Part shown: positions 24,355 through 32,795 of the stretch, one piece after another
Position numbering within the stretch: the first letter of the stretch is position 1
Layout: each line of letters begins with the position of its first letter
From: Lutimonas zeaxanthinifaciens
GTDB lineage: Bacteria; Bacteroidota; Bacteroidia; Flavobacteriales; Flavobacteriaceae
Assembly (NCBI RefSeq): GCF_030503675.1
Contig: NZ_CP129964.1
Span: 2,480,001 to 2,544,000 of the forward strand
DNA: 64,000 bases
Direction: 5' to 3'
The notes under the pieces: model-generated
What the model was told of the DNA's origin: nothing
Databases searched by the model: none
Seen by the model: the letters and a program-made list of their open reading frames with translations, nothing else
Position numbers and translations under genes: made by a program

Positions 24355-25581
24355 ATGAGAAATTTAGTTCTTATCCTGTTTTTATTATCCTTTGCCGTAA
24401 AGGGACAGAATAGTATAGCCTATAAAAAATTCAATTCTTTCCATTTGAATGAGGAACGAATTTTAAAAATTTATGTTCCGGAATCATTTGCTGAGGACGA
24501 TAAAAACACCTACCCTGTCGCAGTGATTTTTGACGCAGAATATTTATTTGATGTGTATGTTGCGAATTCAAAACTATTTGCAGCGAGAGACAAGGCTCCC
24601 GAACAAATTGTTGTAGGAATATACCAGAACCAGAATGAAGAACGATATTCGGATTGTGACTATAGTGAAGACACCGGGCTTCCGAATCAGGAAAGCTCAA
24701 AATTTTACGGCTTTGTACGAGATGAGTTACTTCCTTATATAGATAACAACTATCCTACTTCTTTGTTCAAGACGATAGTGGGAAATACCCTGACGGCAAA
24801 TTTTATCAATTATTTCTTTTTTGAGGAGTCTCCGGTCTTTAACGCCTATGTGAACATCAATCCCAGTTATGCACCTGACATGCATCAAAAACTGGAACTT
24901 AAAAGTCAAAGTTTGATCACCCAATATTTTTATTATTTGAGTGGTGGGAATTTCAACACCGAAAAACGAACTGCGGGCATCAACAATACAAATAATCTTT
25001 TGAGGTTGTCAGAAAATCCAAATTTCAAATACCATTACGACGATTTTTCCAATTCGAGCAAAACAGCTTCATTAGGTCAGTCCACGGCAAGTGCCATTGC
25101 TTTTACATTCAAGCAGTTTGCAGCAATTACCAAAGAGGAATTCGATGCAGAGATTGCAGATATGGATCCGGGTGATGCCATTGAGTTTTTGGAACGCAAA
25201 TATGTGGAAATAGAATATCTGTATGGTTCCAATGTAAAAATCAGAGAGAAAGATATCTATAAAATTGAACCTATTATCATTGACAAAATGAACGGAGATT
25301 ACCTTGAGGAATTTGGCAAGATGATCATGCGCCTTTATCCTGATTCTCCGCTTGGTGACTACTATATAGGTCTTTATTATGAAACGGGATACCAATATAA
25401 AAAAGCGCTTAAGCATTATAAGAACGGATATGCGAAAATTGGCTCAGAAAATCCGAATTCAGATGGATATTACTCAAATATTGAAAGAGTTCTCGAAAAA
25501 CAAAGGGCGGAACGCCTTGGATATTCAACAGAAGAAGTTATCGATGAATCGGAGCCTGATTCTGAAGAACAAGGCCTTTAA
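24355..25581 (+). CDS. Exported esterase-fold protein with degenerate active site
   Basis: A 408-residue secreted protein whose first 270 residues resemble the esterase D/enterochelin-esterase-like alpha/beta hydrolases (YPVAVIFDAEYLFD, then FVRDELLPYIDNNYP). The nucleophile elbow, normally GHSxGG, here reads GNTLTA with Thr at residue 145, and the region where the catalytic His is expected (near 245-255) shows Ser/Lys instead. Both losses suggest it is not a normal esterase. The C-terminal 120 residues look helical and TPR-like (YYIGLYYETGYQYKKALKHY). I start at ATG 24355, which gives a signal peptide ending VKG before Gln. The gene sits on the opposite strand inside the menaquinone region and ends 9 bp from menD. 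Confidence 0.8.
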   Translation: MRNLVLILFLLSFAVKGQNSIAYKKFNSFHLNEERILKIYVPESFAEDDKNTYPVAVIFDAEYLFDVYVANSKLFAARDKAPEQIVVGIYQNQNEERYSDCDYSEDTGLPNQESSKFYGFVRDELLPYIDNNYPTSLFKTIVGNTLTANFINYFFFEESPVFNAYVNINPSYAPDMHQKLELKSQSLITQYFYYLSGGNFNTEKRTAGINNTNNLLRLSENPNFKYHYDDFSNSSKTASLGQSTASAIAFTFKQFAAITKEEFDAEIADMDPGDAIEFLERKYVEIEYLYGSNVKIREKDIYKIEPIIIDKMNGDYLEEFGKMIMRLYPDSPLGDYYIGLYYETGYQYKKALKHYKNGYAKIGSENPNSDGYYSNIERVLEKQRAERLGYSTEEVIDESEPDSEEQGL

Positions 25582-25590
25582 TCAGAACGC

Positions 25591-27306
25591 CTAAATACTT
25601 TTAAAATAAGTTCTTAGTATCGAATCATTATCTTCTTCCGAAGTAAAGATCTCAAGTAAAGCTGGTCTCCCAGAGGGATGATAAAAATCCTTAAGTATTG
25701 CATCCAGTTCTTCAGTTGTACGGGATGAACGGTAGCTGAATTTGAACATTTCGCATAGATGAGAAGCATTCAGGCTATGTGTGGTCTCAAAGTAATCCAG
25801 AGCACCTGAAGACTTTGGACCGGGAATAATCTTAAAAATTCCACCTCCTCCATTGTTGATCACAATAATTCTAAAATTCTGAGGAATATAATTGTTCCAC
25901 AAAGCGTTACTGTCGTAAAAAAAACTGATATCACCCGTAATAAATACAGTCTGACCCTCTTTTACACAAGCAGCACCCAGGGCTGTCGAAGTACTTCCGT
26001 CAATACCGCTTGCTCCGCGGTTACAAAAAATAGTTTTGTCTGAAGGAATATCAAACAACTGGCTGTATCTGATAATAGAACTGTTGGACAACTGCAAATG
26101 TGTTCCAAAAGGAAGGCTTTTAAAAACCTTTTCAAAAACCTTTAGATCCGAATACGGAGCCTGGTCCAAAAATTTCTTATGTAATTCTTTTCGTTGTTTT
26201 TTTAGTTCAAGCCATCTGTCCTGAAAATCACTTTGCCGGATTTGCGTCAAAAAGAAAAACTGACTGAAAAAAAGCTGGGGAGAAATTTCAAAATGATGCG
26301 TCAGACACAAAAAAGTATCAAGAGCCTGTCTGCGATCAATGTGCCAGTGATGATCAGGACTATACATTCTCAGCAATTGCTTGACTTTTTTCGAGACAAC
26401 CATACCTCCCAGCGTCAACAAAATCTCTGGTTTAAAAGACTCAAATTCTGTTTCCTTCATCGGAAATATCAGTTGGTCTATATTATTTATGAAGGCGGGA
26501 TCGTTTAAATTAGAGGTTGTCTCGGTAAGAACAACAACCGAAGGGTCTTTGATCAAATGAGACATTTGAGTCTGCAATAACTTATCCGGATCACTACTGC
26601 CTATAAGAACCATCTTTTTAGAAGCCTGATTCCAGATCTTAGCGAATTCTTCAAGTTCTTCCACGTTCAATGGAACTTCATCAAGGAGAGAATTTTGCTT
26701 CCCAGGTTCTTCTTCCGAAAGCAGGTGCCGAAACTCGTCCAAGACGTCCAAAGTTTCATAAAGAGGTTCATCCAAAGGAACATTCAAATGTACCGGGCCC
26801 TGCTCGGCCTGTGCTATTTTCAAAGCTTTTTTGATCTCATTCGCATTATTTCCCAGGATATCTTCTACCGGGATTTCCTTCTCACTATCCTCAGGCTCCT
26901 CTAACCCAGCCTGATAAAAAATATGCTGTCCAAAAACCCCTTCCTGTCTTATGGTTTGCCCATCTCCTATATCAATAAGCCTTTTAGGGCGATCAGCTGA
27001 AATGATCAACAAAGGAATCCTGCTGTAATAAGCCTCTGCAACTGCCGGGTAATAATTTAAAAGTGCGGATCCTGAGGTACAAATTAAAGCTACCGTTTTA
27101 CGAGTCTGCTGGGCCATACCCAGTGCAAAAAACGCAGCACACCTTTCATCTACGACGCTAAATGTTTTCACGCTTGGATGATTCACAAAACCGAGTGTCA
27201 AAGGAGCATTTCTTGAACCAGGAGAAATAACGACTTGTTCAATATCATTTTGTACACATGCCTGAATTATCAATTGGGCAAGTTTCTTTTTCGGGTACTT
27301 AGGCAT
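25591..27306 (-). CDS. menD: SEPHCHC synthase MenD
   Basis: Thiamine-diphosphate enzyme that joins 2-oxoglutarate-derived succinic semialdehyde to isochorismate, the first committed step of menaquinone synthesis. The N-terminal VISPGSRNAPL and FSVVDERCAAFFALGMAQ motifs, with the catalytic Glu in the latter, are MenD-type. The TGDISFFYDSN stretch followed by INNGGGGIF near residue 470 is the cofactor and Mg binding site. Length (571) is normal. It lies 113 bp after the isochorismate synthase gene and has a -7 box of its own. Confidence 0.96.
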   Translation of the reverse strand: MPKYPKKKLAQLIIQACVQNDIEQVVISPGSRNAPLTLGFVNHPSVKTFSVVDERCAAFFALGMAQQTRKTVALICTSGSALLNYYPAVAEAYYSRIPLLIISADRPKRLIDIGDGQTIRQEGVFGQHIFYQAGLEEPEDSEKEIPVEDILGNNANEIKKALKIAQAEQGPVHLNVPLDEPLYETLDVLDEFRHLLSEEEPGKQNSLLDEVPLNVEELEEFAKIWNQASKKMVLIGSSDPDKLLQTQMSHLIKDPSVVVLTETTSNLNDPAFINNIDQLIFPMKETEFESFKPEILLTLGGMVVSKKVKQLLRMYSPDHHWHIDRRQALDTFLCLTHHFEISPQLFFSQFFFLTQIRQSDFQDRWLELKKQRKELHKKFLDQAPYSDLKVFEKVFKSLPFGTHLQLSNSSIIRYSQLFDIPSDKTIFCNRGASGIDGSTSTALGAACVKEGQTVFITGDISFFYDSNALWNNYIPQNFRIIVINNGGGGIFKIIPGPKSSGALDYFETTHSLNASHLCEMFKFSYRSSRTTEELDAILKDFYHPSGRPALLEIFTSEEDNDSILRTYFKSI

Positions 27307-27328
27307 TTATACTTTTAAAAATTCCTTA

Positions 27329-27336
27329 CAAAAATA
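27329..27336 (-). promoter_or_regulatory. Promoter -7 box for menD
   Basis: Reads TATTTTTG on the minus strand, 22 bp before the menD ATG, in the only long gap of this gene run. No clear -33 element. Confidence 0.4.
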
Positions 27337-27419
27337 CGTGAATTTTCTCGATTCCTGAATCCTTTATCCATTATAAAAAAGATTGAATTCTATTTTAAAA
27401 TCAAGTTTACTGGCTTGAG

Positions 27420-28526
27420 TCATCCAAAGAGAATTGTCTTCATTATGAGGCTTTTCTGCACGGTCTCATACCATTCTGAATCCGGATCACTTTTATCTGT
27501 TATTCCCCCCCCTATGTAAAGTGTTGCTTTGGTACTTTCCTTTGGGGTAAGCTCCATGCATCTCAGATTCACATATAGCTTTGAAAAAACAGTATCATTG
27601 GCATCCGGTCCTTGAGAAACAATATTTTTCTGGTTTATCTCCCCCAGGAAACCTGTGTAATAATTCCGTTTATAATTTTCCTCTGATCGGATAAAATCCA
27701 TTGCATTTAACCTGGGTAATCCACATACTGCCGATGTCGGGTGTAATCTGTCTATCAATCCCTTTAGTTGAATCTCTTTTCCAAACCTACCGTTTATCTC
27801 ATTGCATAAATGCAACAGATTTCCGGCCCTGACGGTATAAGTGTCTCCACTGTCAATTGGCAGATCACTAAGTTCATCTTCAATATGTCGGGTAACGATT
27901 CTTTGCTCCTCAATTTCTTTGGGGCCCCATTTTACATTTTTGCTTCCTTCGTATTTTTGCGTCCCTGCCAAAGACATGGTTTTAAATTTCTTGCCTTCAG
28001 TTATCAACAAAGTTTCGGGAGTGGCACCAACCCACATTCCGATCTTGGGATGAAACCAGATATAAACCAACGCGGACGGATAGGTAACAATCAATTTTTT
28101 AAGAAGGATTACGATATCCAACTCTCCTGTTTCTACTTCTTCCGATCTGGAAACAACAATTTTTTGACATTCACCTGTTTGAATTTTAGCTATGGCTTTT
28201 CTTACTAATCCCAAATACACCTCCCTACCCTCCTTTGGGACAGAATCCTCAGAATCAAAAGGTTTCTTCCCGATAAAAATGTCTTTATTGTCAAAAGAAG
28301 AAGTAATATAATCACTATTTTCATTTGGGAAGATGACCGCATCATCCGAGAGTTCAAAGGGAGCCATCACGAAACCAGATGTCTTAAAATCACGAGTTAA
28401 AAACAGCTCATCACCATGCTGAACATAAGCACAAACCTTTTTCGATTCGGGATATCGAAAAACAGCAAATGGCAGCATATTTTCATGAGCTTCCCGAATT
28501 TTCTTCAAGAGTCCGTTAAATTCCAT
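27420..28526 (-). CDS. menF: Isochorismate synthase (MenF/EntC type)
   Basis: Chorismate-binding enzyme that isomerises chorismate to isochorismate, the substrate of MenD. Family motifs: IVVSRSEEVE near residue 125, GATPETLL near 180, SLAGTQKY, HIEDEL, then HPTSAVCGLPR with YYTGFLGEI toward the C-terminus. The 368-residue size is near that of EntC-like enzymes and shorter than E. coli MenF. I start at ATG 28524-28526, because the preceding codon is only a TTG. Its ATG overlaps the TGA of the upstream hydrolase gene by one base (TGATG), so translation is probably coupled. MenF is preferred over a siderophore role because menD follows directly. Confidence 0.93.
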   Translation of the reverse strand: MEFNGLLKKIREAHENMLPFAVFRYPESKKVCAYVQHGDELFLTRDFKTSGFVMAPFELSDDAVIFPNENSDYITSSFDNKDIFIGKKPFDSEDSVPKEGREVYLGLVRKAIAKIQTGECQKIVVSRSEEVETGELDIVILLKKLIVTYPSALVYIWFHPKIGMWVGATPETLLITEGKKFKTMSLAGTQKYEGSKNVKWGPKEIEEQRIVTRHIEDELSDLPIDSGDTYTVRAGNLLHLCNEINGRFGKEIQLKGLIDRLHPTSAVCGLPRLNAMDFIRSEENYKRNYYTGFLGEINQKNIVSQGPDANDTVFSKLYVNLRCMELTPKESTKATLYIGGGITDKSDPDSEWYETVQKSLIMKTILFG

Positions 28527-29392
28527 CAATCTTCTAAGCTTTTTATGACCTCTTCCCTGATCAGATCAAAATTAGTCCAAATTAAGGAATGATTCCCCTC
28601 CTTGATCGGAATTAGAGAAAATTTTTTCTTTTCAAAGATTTCCTTCAAATAAACTGAATTTTCAAAAGGTACAATTCTGTCTTTTTCGCCATGAATGGCC
28701 ATTACTTTACTCAAACTTCTATTCCAGCGATTATCAAATTCAGGTAACTCCTCAACATGCCTGAACTTTTCAGAACTTGCCGCGAGAAAAACTTTGGGAA
28801 TAAAGGGTTTGCTCAATTTCCACCGAGTTAAATTCATCAACCAGAACATGGGCTCCAAATCGCCTCTGACAGAAGGAGCCAGAGCTATTTTAGCCCTGTA
28901 ATTTTTGTCGGCCGCCATAACCAAAGTTCCTCCATAAGAATAACCGATCAAAATAACATTGGACAAGTTAATACCGGTTAAAACCTTATCCAAAACTGCT
29001 ATTTCCTCCTCCAGATTTTTTAAAACCCTGCCTTTATTATTGACTCCGTAACCAATGCGATCATATGCGATCATATTTGCCTTTTTATTGAGGGTGGAAT
29101 CTGACAAATAACGTTTAAAGTCCATAAAGGATCCTGGAGAACCGTGAACAAAAACCAAGGTAGGCAGTAAGCTGTCAAAAGAAGGCTTCATTTGAATCCT
29201 TCGAACCTGTTCTCCTTTGAAATCTAAATAACGCAGTACAGGTTCCATATTGACATCTGCAAATGTATCACGTATCTTTTCGTCTGATTTTGGATTGATG
29301 AAATAGTTAACCAAAAAATAAAATGTGATTAAAAGAACAGCGAATATTCCACTTAAAATTTTGAGTATTCTTTTAATTTTTCTTCCGGTCAT
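28526..29392 (-). CDS. Membrane-anchored alpha/beta hydrolase
   Basis: A 288-residue alpha/beta hydrolase with an N-terminal transmembrane anchor (about residues 11-31) after a basic cytoplasmic start. The triad is readable: GYSYGG with Ser near 151, Asp in HGEKDRIVP and His in EGNHSLIW near the C-terminus; the oxyanion segment is FVHGSPGS. The topology puts the catalytic domain in the periplasm, so it is unlikely to be the cytosolic MenH despite its position between the menI-like and isochorismate synthase genes. Its stop codon overlaps the next start by one base. Substrate unknown. Confidence 0.85.
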   Translation of the reverse strand: MTGRKIKRILKILSGIFAVLLITFYFLVNYFINPKSDEKIRDTFADVNMEPVLRYLDFKGEQVRRIQMKPSFDSLLPTLVFVHGSPGSFMDFKRYLSDSTLNKKANMIAYDRIGYGVNNKGRVLKNLEEEIAVLDKVLTGINLSNVILIGYSYGGTLVMAADKNYRAKIALAPSVRGDLEPMFWLMNLTRWKLSKPFIPKVFLAASSEKFRHVEELPEFDNRWNRSLSKVMAIHGEKDRIVPFENSVYLKEIFEKKKFSLIPIKEGNHSLIWTNFDLIREEVIKSLED

Positions 29393-29401
29393 CTGGCTAC
29401 A

Positions 29402-29818
29402 TTAGTCTTTTTGAAGCACGATACAGGTAAGTTTACACAGAGAAATCAACCGATCCTTTTCGTCTGTTATTCTAATTTCCCAAAGCAAGGTGGTTCTTCC
29501 CTTGTGTGTTAGCCTGGCTTTGGCATGAACCATTCCTTGCCTTACACTTCTCACATGGTTCGCTGAAATCTCTATTCCTCTCACTTCTCCTTGTGAAGGA
29601 TCCATAAAATGCAATGAGGCTGCACTGCCCACGCTTTCTGCCAATGCCACTGAGGCCCCGCCATGTAAAAGACCCATTGGTTGATGAACCCTTTCATTAA
29701 CAGGCATACTTGCTACCAGATAATCCTCACCGACCTCAGTATAGGTAATATCCAGCGTTTGCATGAGCGTGTTTTTATTGTAGGCGTTGAGCTTTTCTAA
29801 AACTTTTTTGGGATCCAT
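29402..29818 (-). CDS. menI: Hotdog-fold thioesterase, probable DHNA-CoA hydrolase MenI
   Basis: A 138-residue hotdog thioesterase of the PaaI/YdiI type. The motif HQPMGLLHGGASVALAESVG near residues 45-64 contains the HGG and the catalytic Glu of this family. The sequence is close to enzymes that hydrolyse 1,4-dihydroxy-2-naphthoyl-CoA, and the gene heads the menaquinone run with menF and menD, which supports that role. A general aryl-CoA or phenylacetyl-CoA thioesterase remains possible. It starts 9 bp upstream of the membrane hydrolase gene on the same strand. Confidence 0.85.
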   Translation of the reverse strand: MDPKKVLEKLNAYNKNTLMQTLDITYTEVGEDYLVASMPVNERVHQPMGLLHGGASVALAESVGSAASLHFMDPSQGEVRGIEISANHVRSVRQGMVHAKARLTHKGRTTLLWEIRITDEKDRLISLCKLTCIVLQKD

Positions 29819-29881
29819 TTAATTTTTGAAAAATATAGATTCTTTTAACAAGGTAAAAGTAAGACATTTGGATTAAAGTAG

Positions 29882-29889
29882 TATTTTTG
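29882..29889 (+). promoter_or_regulatory. Promoter -7 box for the pRiA4b ORF-3-like gene
   Basis: TATTTTTG lies 23 bp before ATG 29913; a TTTG at 29867-29870 is too close (11 bp) to be a normal -33 element. An AAGGAAG purine stretch before the ATG could serve as ribosome binding site. Confidence 0.4.
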
Positions 29890-29912
29890 CAAAAAATTTA
29901 GATAAGGAAGTG

Positions 29913-30416
29913 ATGGTGTATAAAATCAGGGTTATTCTAAATACCGAAGAAGATGCAATAAGGGATATTGCCATTGACTCAGCATCCTCATTGGAGGACC
30001 TACATAATTCGATAACGAACTCGTTTGGATTCACGGGAGATCAAATGGCTTCTTTTTACAGATCAGATGATACCTGGGTTCAAGGTGAAGAACATCCTCT
30101 TTTTGATATGGGTGAGGGAACCGACAGAAAAATTCAAATGAGTGAGATCAAACTGGAAGAAGTTCTCAGTCAGGCTCATGATAAAATGATCTATGTTTAT
30201 GACTTTTTCAATATGTGGTCTTTTTATGTGGAATTGATAGAAAATGATTTTGACCATAGTAATATAGAACTCCCGGCACTTCTTTTCTCTCTCGGGGTGG
30301 TACCCAGCAATGCTCCGGAAATTCAATTTGAATCTGAGGACCTTTCAGTTGACGACTACACTGAAGAGGAACAGGAAGACTATGACGAAGACTTCGGAGA
30401 TTTCAGTTATAATTAA
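29913..30416 (+). CDS. Plasmid pRiA4b ORF-3-like protein
   Basis: A 167-residue protein of the pRiA4b ORF-3 / IS1096 TnpR-like family, function unknown. The N-terminal VYKIRVILNTE start, the LEDLHNSITNSFGF segment and the WRD-like SFYRSDDTW region match the family; the middle YVYDFFNMWSFYVELIE is its conserved core. The last 30 residues are strongly acidic (Glu/Asp with several Tyr). Such proteins are common as single chromosomal genes in Flavobacteria, so the name does not mean a mobile element is present, and I see no transposase or terminal repeats. It has its own -7 box and a bidirectional terminator. Confidence 0.8.
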   Translation: MVYKIRVILNTEEDAIRDIAIDSASSLEDLHNSITNSFGFTGDQMASFYRSDDTWVQGEEHPLFDMGEGTDRKIQMSEIKLEEVLSQAHDKMIYVYDFFNMWSFYVELIENDFDHSNIELPALLFSLGVVPSNAPEIQFESEDLSVDDYTEEEQEDYDEDFGDFSYN

Positions 30417-30447
30417 AAAGGATCTCTCCTAAATCAAGATAAAAATA

Positions 30448-30474
30448 AAAAAGGCCTGTATATAAGGCCTTTTT
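30448..30474. terminator. Bidirectional terminator between convergent genes
   Basis: AAAAAGGCCT (30448-30457) is perfectly complementary to AGGCCTTTTT (30465-30474) with a seven-base loop. It can serve the plus-strand gene ending at 30416 and the minus-strand gene ending at 30518. Confidence 0.85.
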
Positions 30475-30517
30475 CATGTCTAAAAAAATTTGCCAATCCG
30501 GCGTTATGAATCATCTA

Positions 30518-32647
30518 TTATAGGGATGATAACCATTTTCGAATCTCATTCTGAAATTCAGGGTCAAAGTCATTCTTAGAAGCTGTGTCCCAGTCAACAC
30601 ATTTGTTCTCCACCTGATAAAATCCATGATTACCACGTGGCATCGTCTTATAGGTAATGTTTTTTGGCACCTGATTGTTGTATACTTTTTTAAGATGATT
30701 AATGTTGATTTCAGGGTCCACATTAATATCAAATTCTCCAAATAAAAATAAGGTGGGGCAAGTCAGATTCTTTAATTCTTTTTCGTTGTCATAATCACTG
30801 ATCAGATACCAGTGTCTTGCACTTCCGATCAAACCTGACTTTTTTCCTAAATTTGCCGACTTGATTAAAGATTTCTTTCTTTTCTCAATTTTGTTCTCGA
30901 GTTTTTCACCAGAGTACCCTTCACAGATAAACCTGGATCGGTCATTATCATCTACTTGATCCTGAACACCTGTTGTGGGCCCGGCCAAACAGATCACAAA
31001 TGCAATGTCAGGATGTTGAGAGGCTACAATCTGAGATATCCATCCCCCCTGACTATGACCTGCCATGCCAATTCTTGAGCCATCGATAAAGGACAATGTC
31101 CTTAAATATTGAACCCCCGCATATGCATCTGCTGCTCTCCCATAAAAATCATTTTGCCTCCAGTTTCCTGATGAATTTCCTAAACCTCTTTTATTACAAT
31201 ACAAAACCGCATAACCAAGCTCCAGTAAAACATCTTCAATATAGTATTTATGAGGTCCCCATGCTTTCATCTCATAACCATCAAAAGCATGAGGGCCTGA
31301 TCCTTGCTGAAAAACAACTGCAGGGGTGTTATTATTGGAATTTGGACGCACAAGTATTCCTTCAATGCTTTCTTCTCCGCTTTGAAACATGACCTTGCTA
31401 GCTGTTCGGTTCTGAGCGTTGCCATAAATTACACCTGAAAAAATGAGGATGATCATCAGGGTAGTTTTAACTTTAGGTGACTTAAATTTTTGATTTATTT
31501 TGATTCCGCCAAGGTTTTTGTAACTCAACTTCTTCCAGACATATTCAAAAGGTCCCTGGTTAAACCTTCTTAACCATAGAGAACTGATCCATGATTGTAA
31601 TCCAAAAAAGACAAGAGCGATTAAATAGGTTTCCCCGGTGGTTATGTTTTCGTAAAGATTCAATCCGGGCAGGCAATGGAAAAATACGACAAGGTAAAAT
31701 ACGGACTGCATCAGGTAGTTTGTAAGGGCCGTCTTACCCACAGGATTAAAAATACCAAGTTTTTTCTTAAATACCTTTGATCTGTATGCTCTCAGGAAAA
31801 TTGAAATATAGGCCATACTCTGAAGCAGCATGCCTGCAACGATCACAAAGGGAACCCATAAAAGAGGAATGTCCAGCTCAAGATTACCACTAAAAATTAA
31901 ATGTAAAACATAACTTGATGCGATCCCAATGGTCAATCCGAGAATGATCAACCAATTTGTTAGTTTTTTAAACTTTTCAGGCAACAGGAAAAATCCTGTT
32001 CTCCCAAGAAGCATCCCGATCAGCATATTACCAAAGGTAAATGAGAGTGTCAGTGGCATATCACTCAAAAAATTAGTCCATGGGGCGGTGATCCAGTTTA
32101 TCTCTAAATAACGAAACCACGATTGTGTTAAAGGTTGCTCTGCAGCAATTGCAAAATCATAATTATAGGAGGCCCAGCCCAAGGCGGAATTTCCAATAAA
32201 AATGACTCCGGTAAGAATTACATTAAAGAATACGGCGAGAATGAACAACCATTTGTTCGACAATTTTCTGATAGCCAGAAGAAATAAACCTCCCACCGCA
32301 TATGACATTATTATGTCTCCATTCCAAAACACAAAGCAATGTATGGATCCAATAATGAAAAGAAGTATCATTCTTTTGATAAAATAAGGGAGGAACCCAA
32401 TTTTTTTCTCTTCTGCTCTTGTCATCTGAATGTAAAATCCAAAACCGAAAAGCATCGAAAATATACTGATGAACTTTTTATCTATTAAGAGGTGGTGTAA
32501 AAAATTAAGGGCAGGATCAAATACGGTCTGAACTGATTCTGCGTTGCTAAAAGGAACATTCGCAATTAGAACCCCCAAAAGGGCAAATCCACGAAGTGCA
32601 TCAACAACTTCAATTCTGTTTTTTTTAGTAGAGGCTTTAAATTCCAT
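30518..32647 (-). CDS. Fusion of DUF418 membrane domain and exported alpha/beta hydrolase
   Basis: A 709-residue fusion. Residues 1-390 form a DUF418-type multi-pass membrane domain, recognised by VVDALRGFALLGVLIAN at the start, SIFSMLFGFGFYIQ and the late GKTALTNYLMQS. Residues about 395-410 are hydrophobic and end GNA before Gln, exactly like a signal peptide. Residues about 411-709 are an alpha/beta hydrolase: QQGSGPHA oxyanion region, GHSQGG near 531, Asp in FGEFDINVDP near 638 and His in RGNHGFYQ near 672. DUF418 proteins are thought to be membrane acyltransferase-like or transport proteins; the role of this one is unknown. The AraC-type regulator gene is 148 bp upstream on the same strand, with two direct repeats in between. 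Confidence 0.85.
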   Translation of the reverse strand: MEFKASTKKNRIEVVDALRGFALLGVLIANVPFSNAESVQTVFDPALNFLHHLLIDKKFISIFSMLFGFGFYIQMTRAEEKKIGFLPYFIKRMILLFIIGSIHCFVFWNGDIIMSYAVGGLFLLAIRKLSNKWLFILAVFFNVILTGVIFIGNSALGWASYNYDFAIAAEQPLTQSWFRYLEINWITAPWTNFLSDMPLTLSFTFGNMLIGMLLGRTGFFLLPEKFKKLTNWLIILGLTIGIASSYVLHLIFSGNLELDIPLLWVPFVIVAGMLLQSMAYISIFLRAYRSKVFKKKLGIFNPVGKTALTNYLMQSVFYLVVFFHCLPGLNLYENITTGETYLIALVFFGLQSWISSLWLRRFNQGPFEYVWKKLSYKNLGGIKINQKFKSPKVKTTLMIILIFSGVIYGNAQNRTASKVMFQSGEESIEGILVRPNSNNNTPAVVFQQGSGPHAFDGYEMKAWGPHKYYIEDVLLELGYAVLYCNKRGLGNSSGNWRQNDFYGRAADAYAGVQYLRTLSFIDGSRIGMAGHSQGGWISQIVASQHPDIAFVICLAGPTTGVQDQVDDNDRSRFICEGYSGEKLENKIEKRKKSLIKSANLGKKSGLIGSARHWYLISDYDNEKELKNLTCPTLFLFGEFDINVDPEININHLKKVYNNQVPKNITYKTMPRGNHGFYQVENKCVDWDTASKNDFDPEFQNEIRKWLSSL

Positions 32648-32692
32648 GATATTAGATTTAATTGTTATTTTAATTCATATATACCATAGACT

Positions 32693-32700
32693 CAAAATTA
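32693..32700 (-). promoter_or_regulatory. Promoter -7 box for the DUF418-hydrolase fusion
   Basis: Reads TAATTTTG on the minus strand, 45 bp before the ATG at 32647. There is no TTTG at the -33 distance, as expected for a promoter that depends on an activator. Confidence 0.45.
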
Positions 32701-32746
32701 TTTCAGTATGTCAGTTTTAGAAGGGACATGTTGTCTCTAAATCAGT

Positions 32747-32789
32747 ATTCAGGACAATTTTACGATCAAAATACATGATTCAGGACAAT
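32747..32789 (-). promoter_or_regulatory. Pair of 12-bp direct repeats, possible AraC-type operator
   Basis: ATTCAGGACAAT occurs exactly at 32747-32758 and again at 32778-32789, start-to-start 31 bp, close to three helical turns. The pair lies between the AraC-type gene and the fusion gene, about 47-97 bp upstream of the fusion gene's -7 box. Use as an activator site is inferred from position and spacing. Confidence 0.5.
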
Positions 32790-32795
32790 GGAAAG

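Noticed and set aside
28526-29392. Assignment of the alpha/beta hydrolase as MenH
   Set aside because: It has an N-terminal membrane anchor that places the catalytic domain outside the cytosol, unlike MenH.
29913-30416. IS1096-type insertion sequence suggested by the TnpR-like family name
   Set aside because: No transposase, terminal inverted repeats or target duplication are visible; the family is common as lone chromosomal genes.
31096-31392. 98-codon plus-strand frame inside the fusion gene
   Set aside because: It is antisense to the conserved hydrolase domain and has no signal, motif or promoter.
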